Source of the DNA: Nostoc sp. NMS2
GTDB lineage: Bacteria; Cyanobacteriota; Cyanobacteriia; Cyanobacteriales; Nostocaceae
Direction: 5' to 3'
Length of the DNA stretch: 64,000 bases
NCBI RefSeq assembly: GCF_017115105.1
Contig: NZ_JABXKH010000038.1
Coordinates: forward strand, 1 to 64,000
The first letter of the stretch is position 1; every line of letters starts with the position of its first letter. Shown here piece after piece: positions 1 to 9,228 of the stretch. The translations under genes and the position numbers were made by a program. The notes below the pieces were generated by a model that was not told the origin of the DNA, searched no databases, and saw only the letters and a list, made by a program, of their open reading frames with translations.

Positions 1-706
1 TGTTACATTTCTCACAACTTAAAGTGAGATTTGTAATCGAATTACTACCTCCTTTGGCTCTAGGGTGAATGTGTTCTATCTGTAGGGGCACGTCTTTAGC
101 ACCACAATAAGCGCATTGTCTGCCCCACTTTTCGAGCAAGAATTCCCTCGTTTCATAACCCGCTAAAGTACCTTGTTGATACAATGCACCTTGTATTTCA
201 GGGGTACGCATTAACTGCATATCAAATCTTACTAATTCTTGACTAATAGCTTCAATCGGTGCAAGTTTACGTAACTTTTCAACCCAGGTTTTTATATTCT
301 CAACCCGACTTTGTAAACTCGGTGCTAACCGTCCTTCTGGGCGGGTTCTGTTTAAAAAACGTGGCGCTCTGTAACGAGTTTTTCTTGCTCGTCTCCCCCG
401 TCTTAATTGTCTCCTAGATGTTAAAGCGTCTCTAATAGCAAAGCCGCGATGCTTTAATTCTGCTGCAAATACAACATATCCAGTTGAATCGTCAACTAAT
501 GCTATTCCTGTGAATTTTGCACCTGGGTCGATTTTTAATCGCAGTGGTTGAACTGTTGAATGTGGTTTGGTTTCTTTTAAGATAACTGTGAACGGAAAGC
601 GGCGATAAATTGCTGCTTTTTTGTTCCTTAATAACTGTCTAGCTTGTGCAGAATGGATTGGGGTCAATGGTCTTTTTTCGGTGTCTAAAACAAATACTTT
701 GGACAT
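1..706 (-). CDS. iscB: IscB RNA-guided HNH/RuvC endonuclease (3' end cut by window edge)
   Basis: The visible 235 residues read from ATG at 706, with GGAGGGA just upstream. The order is that of IscB: an N-terminal PLMP-type domain (LDTEKRPLTPIHSAQARQLL), RuvC-I with the catalytic Asp in KIDPGAKFTGIAL, an Arg-rich bridge helix (TSRRQLRRGRRARKTRYRAP), RuvC-II with Glu in AISQELVRF, then an HNH module with a CAYCG zinc pair and IEHIHPRAKGGSN. RuvC-III and the C-terminal domain lie beyond position 1. IscB proteins are IS200/IS605-associated, Cas9-related nucleases that use an RNA encoded directly upstream, and such a region is present here. No stop or frameshift is seen in the visible part, so it may be functional. 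No transposase is visible. Confidence 0.93.
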   Translation of the reverse strand, partial: MSKVFVLDTEKRPLTPIHSAQARQLLRNKKAAIYRRFPFTVILKETKPHSTVQPLRLKIDPGAKFTGIALVDDSTGYVVFAAELKHRGFAIRDALTSRRQLRRGRRARKTRYRAPRFLNRTRPEGRLAPSLQSRVENIKTWVEKLRKLAPIEAISQELVRFDMQLMRTPEIQGALYQQGTLAGYETREFLLEKWGRQCAYCGAKDVPLQIEHIHPRAKGGSNSITNLTLSCEKCN

Positions 707-711
707 ATTGT

Positions 712-975
712 CCCTCCTTATGGCTTGCGCCACGCTCCGCGAACGGGTAATGTTAGCCTGGACAATGATTTAAAGGCTTTTTACGCTAACAACACTGACT
801 CAAACCCAATGATTCTGTTTAATTGTTAACCTTAGAGCTACAAACTGGCTGCGTATTTGTAGGTAAGATGACCTAAAAATCGTAGTAATTTAACACTTAG
901 TCGGGTAAACTCTGGGCTTTAAAAGCCCCCACCATATTGCTCTTAGCAATTGGTGGTGGGTAGTTTACGGTGTCT
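712..975 (-). ncRNA. Omega RNA (HEARO RNA) of the IscB locus
   Basis: The stretch directly 5' of iscB, read on the minus strand, folds as expected for the omega/HEARO RNA. A closing stem pairs GTAAACT (968-962) with AGTTTAC (911-905). Inside it lie a CCACC/GGTGG stem capped by ATTGCT-AAG-AGCAAT and a GGGCTTTTAAAGCCC hairpin (928-914). The RNA would run on to the iscB ribosome binding site. In IscB systems the guide is the sequence immediately 5' of this scaffold, so it should lie just above 975. The boundaries are estimates from the pairing. Assignment rests on position next to iscB and on the visible stems, not on a covariance search. Confidence 0.78.
720..745. repeat. Small dispersed repeat between omega RNA and iscB
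   Basis: TGGCTTGCGCCACGCTCCGC and the following GAACG resemble small dispersed repeats seen elsewhere in this window, for example the CACGCTACGCGAACG unit at 43436-43452 and parts of 13190-13230 and 23460-23520. It sits between the omega RNA body and the iscB start, so it would be part of the RNA 3' end or the iscB leader. Confidence 0.45.
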
Positions 976-1197
976 CCCAATTTTTTGGCAGTTCCCAAAG
1001 CCTATTACCACCCAATTATTCACATTTATCGGTTTAGATAGATTAAAGGAATCTAAAAATCTGATGATTTTCATTAAACAACTGCTATGATGCAGTGCAA
1101 TAGTGGGCATATTGTAAGTTTTACCAGTGAAGACAACAAATCGTCGCCTGGATAACCATGCCGTACACCCAAACTAGATTACTCAATAACACAAAAG

Positions 1198-1218
1198 CTA
1201 CTCAATCAAATTGAGTAG
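1198..1218 (-). terminator. Hairpin downstream of accA, possible terminator
   Basis: CTACTCAAT-CAA-ATTGAGTAG is a perfect 9-bp stem with a 3-nt loop, about 105 nt past the accA stop. Read on the minus strand it is followed by CTTTTGTG, a weak T-rich tail. The interval 976-1322 otherwise shows no gene. Confidence 0.35.
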
Positions 1219-1322
1219 ATTCGCCAAACATGCAAATGCCTATGGCTAGATTGTTAAAAATCTTTAAGCACATAGGCAATTATAGCATTGCTGCTTTACT
1301 AATCCATCATTATGCAGTTGTT

Positions 1323-2303
1323 TTAGTGGGCAACTTCTGTAAAAACACCAATTTTACGGAATTTTTCGTAACGTAGTTGTCGGCGTTCTGGAGCAGTTAG
1401 ATGGTTAAGTTCGTCCAAATTTTCTAGCAGCACTTGCTTGAGGGTGGTAGCAGCTTTTAAAGGATCGGAATGAGCGCCACCAGTGGGTTCAGGCAGTATT
1501 TGGTCGATAATTCCTAACTTTTTTAGGTCGTGGGAAATAATTTTCAGCGCAACGGCGGCTTGAGGAGCTTTACCAGCATCTTTCCACAAAATGGCGGCGC
1601 AGGCTTCGGGAGTGGCGACGGTATAAACAGAGTGTTCAAACATAAGTAGGCGATCGCCTACACCAATACCGAGTGCGCCACCAGAACCACCTTCACCAAT
1701 AACTGTGCAGATGATTGGCACATCTAAGCAGAACATTTCCCGCAAGTTGTAAGCGATCGCTTCTCCTTGACCTTGGTGTTCTGCTTCCACTCCAGACCAG
1801 GCTCCTGGTGTGTCGATAAAAGTTAGTATGGGCATACTAAACTTGTTAGCGTGTTCCATCAACCGCATGGCTTTGCGGTAGCCGCCAGGATAAGGCATTC
1901 CAAAGTTACGGGCAATATTGTCTTTGGTATCACGACCTTTCTGATGACCCAACATCACCACAGGTTGCCCACTTAGACGACCGACACCACCAACTAAAGC
2001 CGGATCGTCACCACCACAGCGATCGCCATGCAATTCCATCCATTCATCACTAATAGCCTGAATGTAATCGAGAGTGCTAGGACGACGCGGATGACGAGCG
2101 ACTTGTAATCGCTGGGAAGGCGATAGACTAGTAAAAATTTCCTCACGTAGTTGCATGGCGCGTGCTTCTAGTTGACGAATTTGACCAGAAACATCGACAC
2201 CATTTTCTTCTGCAAGTTGCCGAATTTGATCGATTCGGGTTGCAAGTTCTGCTAGGGGCTTTTCAAAATCTAACAGTAGCGGTTTACGCTCGGTAGTTGC
2301 CAT
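1323..2303 (-). CDS. accA: Acetyl-CoA carboxylase carboxyltransferase subunit alpha
   Basis: The 326-residue protein has the usual AccA length. It catalyses, with AccD, transfer of the carboxyl group from biotin-BCCP to acetyl-CoA to give malonyl-CoA, the first step of fatty acid synthesis. The crotonase-like core is clear: [11 protein letters not shown] (119-129), [18 protein letters not shown] (135-152), the oxyanion region FIDTPGAW (162-169) and [16 protein letters not shown] (203-218). It follows aar and ado on the same strand, an order common in cyanobacteria, which couples malonyl-CoA supply to the pathway that consumes fatty acyl-ACP. About 100 bp of heptameric repeats separate it from aar, so co-transcription is plausible but not shown. 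Confidence 0.97.
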   Translation of the reverse strand: MATTERKPLLLDFEKPLAELATRIDQIRQLAEENGVDVSGQIRQLEARAMQLREEIFTSLSPSQRLQVARHPRRPSTLDYIQAISDEWMELHGDRCGGDDPALVGGVGRLSGQPVVMLGHQKGRDTKDNIARNFGMPYPGGYRKAMRLMEHANKFSMPILTFIDTPGAWSGVEAEHQGQGEAIAYNLREMFCLDVPIICTVIGEGGSGGALGIGVGDRLLMFEHSVYTVATPEACAAILWKDAGKAPQAAVALKIISHDLKKLGIIDQILPEPTGGAHSDPLKAATTLKQVLLENLDELNHLTAPERRQLRYEKFRKIGVFTEVAH

Positions 2304-2334
2304 CGTAGGGTTTATAAGTTACGAGTTATCTATT

Positions 2335-2406
2335 TTTTTGTCACTAGTCATTTGTCCTTTGTCATTTGCAAATAACGAATGACCAATGACTAATGACCAA
2401 TGACTA
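2335..2406. repeat. STRR-type heptamer array between aar and accA
   Basis: Degenerate tandem units of ATGACCA/ATGACTA type fill the gap between the two genes. The left part reads as the reverse complement (TCATTTGTCC, GTCATTTG), so the block is a rough inverted repeat that could form a hairpin in the intergenic RNA. Similar blocks lie at 15594-15714 and near 25905 and 42690. Confidence 0.7.
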
Positions 2407-3423
2407 AACCAACAGTGGTCTAAATCCATGTTTTACTGACACCCGGCCAATCTGCTCCATTTTATCTACGGTAATCTGATTCCGTCCCCACGAAAAGTTC
2501 GTGTATAACTTCTCAAATTCCAGCAGCATTGATTCGGCAAAACAGGCAAACAACTGACGGGCTGGCACGTCCATATTGACTATTTTCATAATTTTCCAGT
2601 CAATATCCAGGGAATGCTCTACAATTCCACCATTTAACACGTGTACGCCAGGATATTGAATTTTTGTCGCTAAGTTTTTAGGATAGCCACCATCAATCAA
2701 CAAACAGGGTTGTTTCAAAGTGGTGGGGTCAATTTCCACGCCTCTGGGCATACTAGCAACCCAAACTACAACATCGGCTTCGGGTAGTGCTTCTGTCAAA
2801 CCCATGATTTTCCCCCGCCCCAGTTCGCCTTGCAACTCTTTGAGACGTTCTTGATCGCGGGCGATTAGCAGGAGTTCTTTGACATCTGTTCTCGCATCTA
2901 GCCAGCGTGTAACGGCACTACCAATATCTCCAGTTGCTCCACATATCGCAACAGTCGCGTTTGATAGATTAATTCCTAGTTGTTTGGATGCTTCTTCCAC
3001 CTGCTTACAAATAATGTAGGCAGTATGCGTGTTTCCTGTGGTGAAGCGTTCAAACTCTAGTTTGATATTGCGGACTTGGCTAAACTGCTCTAACTTAAAG
3101 TTTTCAAAAATAATCGAGGAAAATCCGCCTAAAGCTGTGATGTTAATGCCGTGCTTCTGTGCATGGGCCATAGCGTTGAGGATTTTTCGCGTTGCGGCTT
3201 TGATGCGGCGACTAGCTAGCATTTCCGGCAAAAAGCAAGATTCTACATACCGTCCTTCAATTTGTTGCCCAGTGACACTGGTGACAATAATGCTATCGAC
3301 AATTTGCGGCGGGGCGCTGCACCAAAAGTCTAGCCCTTGATCGGCATATTCTGGGTATCCCAATTCTTGGGCTACCGATTGAGCGTGTTCTAAACTAGTC
3401 AGATGTCCAATTAGACCAAACAT
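2404..3423 (-). CDS. aar: Long-chain acyl-[acyl-carrier-protein] reductase (AAR)
   Basis: This 339-residue enzyme reduces fatty acyl-ACP to fatty aldehyde with NADPH, the first step of cyanobacterial alkane synthesis. The length matches the family. The Rossmann nucleotide site is [13 protein letters not shown] (159-171). The Cys that forms the acyl-thioester in the Synechococcus enzyme (Cys294) is present at the same position in [11 protein letters not shown]. The N-terminal half carries the family segment [19 protein letters not shown]. It lies immediately downstream of ado on the same strand, the standard arrangement for substrate handover of the insoluble aldehyde. It is a cytosolic or peripheral membrane enzyme by family knowledge. 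Confidence 0.97.
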   Translation of the reverse strand: MFGLIGHLTSLEHAQSVAQELGYPEYADQGLDFWCSAPPQIVDSIIVTSVTGQQIEGRYVESCFLPEMLASRRIKAATRKILNAMAHAQKHGINITALGGFSSIIFENFKLEQFSQVRNIKLEFERFTTGNTHTAYIICKQVEEASKQLGINLSNATVAICGATGDIGSAVTRWLDARTDVKELLLIARDQERLKELQGELGRGKIMGLTEALPEADVVVWVASMPRGVEIDPTTLKQPCLLIDGGYPKNLATKIQYPGVHVLNGGIVEHSLDIDWKIMKIVNMDVPARQLFACFAESMLLEFEKLYTNFSWGRNQITVDKMEQIGRVSVKHGFRPLLV

Positions 3424-3482
3424 GTAGTGATTATTAGGCTTATGCTGTCTTGAGCGCGGGGAATATGTGGAATATTAAGTGA

Positions 3483-3568
3483 TTCAGTAGTCCTGAGTCC
3501 TAAGTCCTGAGTTCTGAAGTTCTGATAAATTTGAACTACTCAGCACTCAGCACTCATTACTCAGCACT
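3483..3568. repeat. Short tandem repeats between ado and aar
   Basis: Units such as CCTGAGT/CCTAAGT on the left and CAGCACT/CACTCAG on the right form a degenerate array with partial inverted symmetry in the 148-bp gap between the two alkane genes. It could form a hairpin in the intergenic transcript. Confidence 0.65.
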
Positions 3569-3571
3569 CTC

Positions 3572-4270
3572 TTAAGCGCCTATGAGTCCGTAGGCTGACA
3601 AGCGCATGATATCGCGAGTCGTGAAACCAATGTTACTCAGTGCTTCACCATACTGAATCATGAAGTCTTCTACCAAAGCATCTTTTTCCATTGCCATTGT
3701 GTGGGCATCACCTTCTACTTGGTTGAGCATTTTCCAGACGATGGGTAGGTTCTGGCGATTTGCAAGTTCAAGTTCAGCTTTGGATTCTGTAAAGTGTTCT
3801 TTTAACCAAACTTCTCCAAAATTGAGGTGACTGTATTCTTCTTTAACTACTCCTTCAGTAATTTTACGGGCAAAATCGTCGGCGACGGGGATGTAAATGT
3901 TGTATGCTGCGATCGCAAAACATTCAATAATTAAAGATTGAATCAACAGACAAGTAACGACTTTTCCCTCTGCGGCGGCTGTTTGAAAATTTTGGTGTAG
4001 TCCAGAGAAAAACTCCTTGGCAAATTGCAAATCTGGGGTTACTTGCAAATTCCGTCCACAAGCTTCAAATCCTTTCTTATGGCGGCTTTCCATCTTGGAT
4101 AGGCGAATCAATTCATCATGAGATTCTGGCAGCAGTTGGGCTAGTGTGATGTAATTTTCATGGGCTTCTTGTTCCCCTTCAATCACGATCGCATTAATCC
4201 GGCTATAAGCATCTTTGTATGTTTCGCTCTTGAAATCTAATTCTTTAAATTGGTCTGTAAGCTGCTGCAT
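3572..4270 (-). CDS. ado: Aldehyde deformylating oxygenase (ADO, alkane-forming)
   Basis: This ferritin-like di-iron enzyme converts fatty aldehyde plus O2 to an alkane or alkene and formate. I chose ATG at 4270 because it gives the usual 232 residues and AGGAG lies 11 nt upstream; an in-frame GTG at 4309 would put that site inside the gene. With this start the six metal ligands fall at Glu33, Glu61, His64, Glu116, Glu145 and His148 ([10 protein letters not shown] and [10 protein letters not shown] hold the two ExxH motifs). The sequence is close to the biochemically studied Nostoc-type enzyme. It is the first gene of the ado-aar-accA run. Confidence 0.97.
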   Translation of the reverse strand: MQQLTDQFKELDFKSETYKDAYSRINAIVIEGEQEAHENYITLAQLLPESHDELIRLSKMESRHKKGFEACGRNLQVTPDLQFAKEFFSGLHQNFQTAAAEGKVVTCLLIQSLIIECFAIAAYNIYIPVADDFARKITEGVVKEEYSHLNFGEVWLKEHFTESKAELELANRQNLPIVWKMLNQVEGDAHTMAMEKDALVEDFMIQYGEALSNIGFTTRDIMRLSAYGLIGA

Positions 4271-4451
4271 GGTTATGTTTACTCCTGTAAAGGAAGAATT
4301 ATTTGACACCAGGATTTAATTTACCCTATGAACTGAGGGTAACAATCACTGTGGTTTAATTTAACTTAACAAAGTAACTATGTTTATAGATTAACTGTTG
4401 CTGGGGACGATGCTGTAGTACTAGCGAAACAAATGCTTTACAGATAAATTT

Positions 4452-5279
4452 ATGTCCAAACCAAACGCGAATCTGAAATCTGGCGATTTTTTGAGCTTAA
4501 TAATCTTACTGATAGGGGCATTTATCGTTCTACTACCGCTATTTGTGGTTTTTCTCACCTCCTTTGCACCAACAGCCGCCAGCCCAGAAAATTTGTCCAA
4601 AAATAACTGGTCTTTAGCTAATTACCGCGTTGCATGGCAACAGGGAAAATTTTTGCTGGCGTTTGCTAATTCTACCTTGGTAGCGATCGCTGTGACGGCG
4701 TTTCAGATTGTCACTTCTGCTTTGGCTGGTTACGCCTTAGCACGGCTGAAGTTTCGGGGCCGGCAAGCACTGCTATTAGTTGTTTTAGCCACTTTGGTGA
4801 TTCCCTTTCAGTTATTGGTGATTCCCATCTTTTTGGTTTTGAAGTGGGGACACCTGATAAATACATACTGGGCGCTCATTTTACCCACTGCTGTCAACGG
4901 CTTTGGAATTTTCTTATTACGTCAGTATTTCCAGACAATTCCGGTGGAGTTAGAGGAAGCCGCAGCCATAGATGGGGCAAACAGATTACAAATATTGTGG
5001 CGGGTAATGTTACCTTTAGCCCGTCCGGCCTTAGTGACGCTGTTTTTGTTCACCTTCATCGGCGAATGGAATGATTTGTTTAAGCCTCTGGTATTTACAA
5101 CCCGTCCCGAATTAAGAACAGTGCAACTGGCGTTGGCTGAGTTTCAAGAACAATTTACAAATAATTGGCCCTTGATGATGGCGGCGGTAACAATAGCGAC
5201 AGTTCCAGTGATGGTATTATTTTTCATCGGTCAGCGTCAATTTATTCAAGGTATTGCTGCAACGGGAATTAAGAATTAG
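4452..5279 (+). CDS. Carbohydrate ABC transporter permease, MalG type
   Basis: The 275-residue protein has six hydrophobic spans and the cytoplasmic coupling motif EEAAAIDGA (168-176) followed by PLARPALVT, diagnostic of the inner-membrane permeases of binding-protein-dependent sugar importers. It would form a heterodimer with a MalF-type permease and be powered by a MalK-type ATPase. None of these partners is adjacent, so this is an orphan permease whose partners must be encoded elsewhere. It is transcribed divergently from ado with about 180 bp between starts. The substrate cannot be told from sequence; glycerol phosphate, maltose and other sugars are possible. Confidence 0.88.
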   Translation: MSKPNANLKSGDFLSLIILLIGAFIVLLPLFVVFLTSFAPTAASPENLSKNNWSLANYRVAWQQGKFLLAFANSTLVAIAVTAFQIVTSALAGYALARLKFRGRQALLLVVLATLVIPFQLLVIPIFLVLKWGHLINTYWALILPTAVNGFGIFLLRQYFQTIPVELEEAAAIDGANRLQILWRVMLPLARPALVTLFLFTFIGEWNDLFKPLVFTTRPELRTVQLALAEFQEQFTNNWPLMMAAVTIATVPVMVLFFIGQRQFIQGIAATGIKN

Positions 5280-5330
5280 CAAAGGAAGCTACCTGAATTT
5301 TAGATTTTAGTGAAGCGCGAGATAAGTAAA

Positions 5331-5611
5331 TAGGACTAGCCCTTTCAAGGTGGGTAAAATTTTTGGACAATAATTCCTCTTTTCTCTGTGTTCTCTGCGC
5401 GGCAGTCGCTCATGGGGGAAACCACGCCAGATGCTCCACTATAGCGCTTCGCGCATCCTGCGGCGGGGGAGACCCCAAGACCGCACTGGCTCCCTAAGAC
5501 CGCGCTGCCTTGCCTCTGTGGTTCAATAAATTACTTTTAGACCGCAGAGACACGGAGAACGCAGAGAGGAAAACAGAGATTTTATGAGTCACCTCGAAAG
5601 GGCTAGTCCTA
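5331..5611. mobile_element. Miniature inverted-repeat element with 22-bp termini
   Basis: The ends are TAGGACTAGCCCTTTCAAGG... and its inverted copy, matching at 21 of 22 positions. The element is flanked by direct repeats GTAAA(T) at 5326-5331 and 5612-5617, a plausible target duplication. The inside holds further inverted sequence (CTCTGTGTTCTCTGCG against CGCAGAGACACGGAG) and no coding region. It fills most of the gap 5280-5702. Confidence 0.72.
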
Positions 5612-5714
5612 GTAAATTCAGCAGTAAGATATTAATTTTTATAACACTATGCGTAATTGTTCTGAGCCAACCTGAAGCAGAATTATACACATTCTGTAGG
5701 AAATGGAAGCAATC

Positions 5715-6014
5715 ATGAACCCTGAAACATTACAGCAGTTACAAGCCGAGATTGAACAAAAACTGCTTGAAAGTGTTAATAACGCTGATTTATACAGTGT
5801 GCTTGAGAAGTACGGTGTATTGGATGATAGAGCTTTAATCGTTCAGTGGCAGTGTAATCTTGACCCAAATAAAATCAAATCTGGTGATGCAGTTAATAAA
5901 CAGCAAGTAAATGAATTATTGCCAGCAACCCCAAAACAAGAAATTGTACTAATGCAAAAATCATGGTGTATTCCTTGCCCTTCAACTGGCAGTCCTCTAG
6001 GCTGTAACTGCTAA
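5715..6014 (+). CDS. Small protein with Cys-rich tail, possible peptide precursor
   Basis: I do not recognise the family. From ATG at 5715 (GGAAG 6 nt upstream; an ATG at 5703 is in frame but AGGA lies too close) it is 99 residues. The N-terminal two thirds is charged and likely helical (PETLQQLQAEIEQKLLESVN, then DLYSVLEKYGVLDDRALIVQ). The C-terminus changes character abruptly to SWCIPCPSTGSPLGCNC, four Cys with Ser, Thr, Pro and Gly. A leader-like helix followed by a short Cys/Ser/Thr core is the layout of ribosomal peptide precursors, but no maturation enzyme is nearby. It precedes a TpsA-like gene, as does the small gene at 9229. Confidence 0.6.
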   Translation: MNPETLQQLQAEIEQKLLESVNNADLYSVLEKYGVLDDRALIVQWQCNLDPNKIKSGDAVNKQQVNELLPATPKQEIVLMQKSWCIPCPSTGSPLGCNC

Positions 6015-6296
6015 ATAATTTAGTTCTTGGACTGTAAAAAGTTTATTCTAGTGAGTATAAAAATACTGAACTTTGCATTTACTAGTTAGGTTACAGAGAT
6101 ACTTTCAAGTATCACCATAAGTTAGTAGGCAAGAATAAATAAAATTATCTTACGCAATGTAAGATTAACTAAATTGGCTCGTAGTAAGGGCTGAATGCCT
6201 GACTACAAACATTTAATTATTCACGCCCACTTAACTTACCTAATTAGCAAAGAGCAGTATTTTAATATACTCTTATTTTTTGGGTGCAAGTTTGTC

Positions 6297-8744
6297 ATGT
6301 CTCGATACCGAAGCAGTTGGTACTGGGAGTTAGGGATAGTGAGTACATTAGCAATTGCTGGAGTACTCACTTTCAAAGAAAGTTTTGTCTTAGCCCAAAT
6401 ACAAAAAGATGGCACACTTGAATCTGAAAGTTCAATCATTACACCAAAGCTAATTGATGGTCAGCTTATAGACCAGATTGATGGTGGGGCAGTTCGTGGT
6501 ACAAACTTGTTCCACAGCTTTGAACAGTTTTCTATCTCTGCGGGAAAGACAGCCTACTTTAACAATGCAATAGATATTCAGAACATTATCAGTCGGGTGA
6601 CAGGTAATTCGATTTCTAAGATAGATGGCATTCTGAAAGCTAACGGCACGGCGAACCTGTTTCTGATTAATCCTAACGGCATTATTTTTGGGTCTAATGC
6701 TTCTTTAAATATCGGCGGTTCATTTGTGGCAAGTACGGCGAGTAGCTTGAACTTTGCTGATGGTATAAAGTTTAGTGCTACATCTCCTCAAACTACACCC
6801 CTACTGACATTAAGTGTTCCCATTGGCTTACAATTTGGAGCAACTGCGGCTCCCATCCACAATCAATCTCAAGCAAGTCCAGATGACGCAGTTAATATTT
6901 TAGGACAAGGCGTTGGTCTACAGGTGCAGCGAAGCAAAACCTTAGCACTTATAGGCGGTGATATCACGCTAGAGGGCGGAAATATAACGGCAAGGGGAGG
7001 AAGGGTTGAGTTAGGAAGCGTTGCTGGCAATAGTCTGGTCAGTTTAAGCCCAACGAACGAAGGCTGGGTTTTGGGATATGAAGGTGTTCAAAATTTCCAG
7101 AACATCGAACTAATCCAGTTAAATAAAATTCCATCTATTGTAGATACTCATGGAAACGGTAGCGGCAATATCCACCTGCAAGGGGGACTTGTGCGGGTAG
7201 CTGGCAGTTTACTAATTCTAGTTAATCCCTTGAGACTGCAATCAGGAGGGAATTTGACAGTGAACGCCTCAGATTCTGTAGTAATTGAACAAGATTCACA
7301 ACTGTTTACTCAGAGTTTCTCTAACGCCAACTCTGGAAACATAAATGTCAATACTAAGAAGTTGGTGGTCAAAAGTGGAGCGCAATTGCAGGGGCAATTG
7401 ACCATAAACGCTTCAGATTCCGTGGAACTAATTGGCGGTACTACCATACCTGTCTTGCGAGATGGTAGTGATTTAATATCAAGTGGATTATTCAGTGCAA
7501 CTTATGGCAATCAAAACGCTGGCAACATCACAATTAATACTGGAAAGTTGCGTATCGAAGGAGGGGCAAGAATATCAACAAGCTCTGAGGGCATATATAG
7601 GTTTATTCCTAACCAACTTACACCAGCTATAGGAAATGCAGGAAAATTGACAGTGAACGCTTCGGAGTCGGTAGAACTAATTGGAACCTCACCAAATGGT
7701 TCTAAGCTCAGTAGCTTGTTTTCTGGGACGCAAGGGCCTGGAGATGGCGGAAACTTGACCCTAACTACAGGGCAATTGATTATCAAGGATGGGGCTGCAA
7801 TAACTGTGAGCAGCCAAGCTCGAAAAAATGTAATCTATATCGGAGATCCAAATAATCTAGGAAAAGCAGGCGATTTAAATATAACCGCTCGCTCCATACT
7901 TCTCGACAACAAAGGAAAACTCATATCTAATAGTGAGTCAGGTAAAGGCGGGAATATTACGCTACAGGTGCAGAACTTATTATTGATGCGCCGCGAAAGT
8001 CAAATAACCACTAATGCAGGTACAACAGGGTTGGGTGGAGATGGCGGTAATATCATCATCAATGCACCTAATGGTTTCATCGTTGCTACTCCCTTGGGAA
8101 ATAACGATATCACTGCCAATGCCTTCTCTGACTCTGGTGGTAAAATCACAATCACCGCTAAGAACATCTTTGGATTTGTGCCGCGCACTCGTGCAGATGT
8201 GGAGAAACTTGACCCAGAAGAAATAAACCCGAATCAGCTGCGAACAAGTGACATCACAGCGTTTTCTCAGCAAAACCCTTCATTAAATGGCACGGTACGA
8301 ATCAACTCACCAGATGTTGACCCCAGTCAAGGATTAGTGGAATTGCCTGTAAATTTGGTTGATGCTTCCCAGCAAATTGTTGCTGGTTGTAATTCTGGTG
8401 TAAAAATAGCCAGAAGTTCATTTATTGCTACTGGGCGTGGTGGACTACTAGCCGATCCTACGCAGCCATTGATAGCCGATGATGCGGTGTTGGCAGATTG
8501 GATTACACTCTCTCCAGAGAGTCAGAATCGTGCTGAGGGTATCCAGAACAGAGTGGTTGTTCACAAGCAGAGAAACACAGAAGAAAAATCACAAAAAGTT
8601 AATTCTGTCAATGAACCTACTCAAATTGTGGAAGCTCAAGGATGGGTAGTGGATGCCGATGGAAACGTGGTTTTGGTTGCTCAAGTACCCACTGCGTCGC
8701 CTCATAATTCTTCACTCATCGCTACATCTTGCGCTGGTAATTAG
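6297..8744 (+). CDS. Filamentous haemagglutinin N-terminal domain (TpsA-like) secreted protein
   Basis: From ATG at 6297 the protein has about 815 residues and a signal-like N-terminus (SRYRSSWYWELGIVST... to VLAQ). The TPS secretion domain follows, with FHSFEQFSI and the hallmark NPNGIIFGSNASLNIGGSF. The rest is a repetitive beta-helix with recurring LTVNASDSVELIG and GDGGNLT units, ending in GWVVDADGNVVLVAQVP. By family it is exported across the outer membrane by a TpsB pore; no tpsB is in the window. An in-frame start at 6195 exists, but the paralogue at 10038 begins at the position where this gene reads AAG instead of ATG (near 6250). Confidence 0.88.
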   Translation: MSRYRSSWYWELGIVSTLAIAGVLTFKESFVLAQIQKDGTLESESSIITPKLIDGQLIDQIDGGAVRGTNLFHSFEQFSISAGKTAYFNNAIDIQNIISRVTGNSISKIDGILKANGTANLFLINPNGIIFGSNASLNIGGSFVASTASSLNFADGIKFSATSPQTTPLLTLSVPIGLQFGATAAPIHNQSQASPDDAVNILGQGVGLQVQRSKTLALIGGDITLEGGNITARGGRVELGSVAGNSLVSLSPTNEGWVLGYEGVQNFQNIELIQLNKIPSIVDTHGNGSGNIHLQGGLVRVAGSLLILVNPLRLQSGGNLTVNASDSVVIEQDSQLFTQSFSNANSGNINVNTKKLVVKSGAQLQGQLTINASDSVELIGGTTIPVLRDGSDLISSGLFSATYGNQNAGNITINTGKLRIEGGARISTSSEGIYRFIPNQLTPAIGNAGKLTVNASESVELIGTSPNGSKLSSLFSGTQGPGDGGNLTLTTGQLIIKDGAAITVSSQARKNVIYIGDPNNLGKAGDLNITARSILLDNKGKLISNSESGKGGNITLQVQNLLLMRRESQITTNAGTTGLGGDGGNIIINAPNGFIVATPLGNNDITANAFSDSGGKITITAKNIFGFVPRTRADVEKLDPEEINPNQLRTSDITAFSQQNPSLNGTVRINSPDVDPSQGLVELPVNLVDASQQIVAGCNSGVKIARSSFIATGRGGLLADPTQPLIADDAVLADWITLSPESQNRAEGIQNRVVVHKQRNTEEKSQKVNSVNEPTQIVEAQGWVVDADGNVVLVAQVPTASPHNSSLIATSCAGN

Positions 8745-9228
8745 AATTTGAGATTCTTGTAAATTTTGTTGGTGCGACGCCGTATGCCCGTCGTAGACAT
8801 CGCTTTTTCGCAATGACCTTCATATAAGCGATCACCCTTTCTACTAAAATTGGCTGTGGGTGCGTTGGCGTAAGTATCCCTACGGTGAAGAAGGCCAAGC
8901 TATGCGTAGCGTCTTGCAGAAAAGTATCGCTTGTTTACTCAATACTCTTGAGCGATCAACGGTCAGTAGCCAGATTCATGAATACTTTAAGGAAATACAA
9001 CAGAAATATATGAAGTTTTGTTACATAATGCGTAATTATTACTAGTCAAGTTGAAGTTATAATTATGGGAGTTCACAAGAGCTTTAGAAACCTAATGCTT
9101 TAGTGCCACTCTAGACTCTGTATTGTTGATTCCTTTGTTGCCAAACTGTACTAGTCGAAGCCAGATTAAATTTAGTACATCACAACACAAGTTTACACAT
9201 TTATCAGTCTACAAAGAGGGTAAAAATT
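8745..9228. other. Intergenic, dispersed repeats only
   Basis: Holds fragments of small dispersed repeats (GCGACGCCGTATGCCCGTCG, then CTATGCGTAGCGTCTTGCAG around 8900). A 61-codon open frame at 8860-9045 runs through these repeats and has no coding character. The last 100 bp before 9229 contain GAGGG about 10 nt upstream of the next start. Confidence 0.5.

Noticed and set aside
8860..9045. 61-codon open frame after the first TpsA gene
   Set aside because: It runs through small dispersed repeats (CTATGCGTAGCGTCTTGC) and reflects their sequence.
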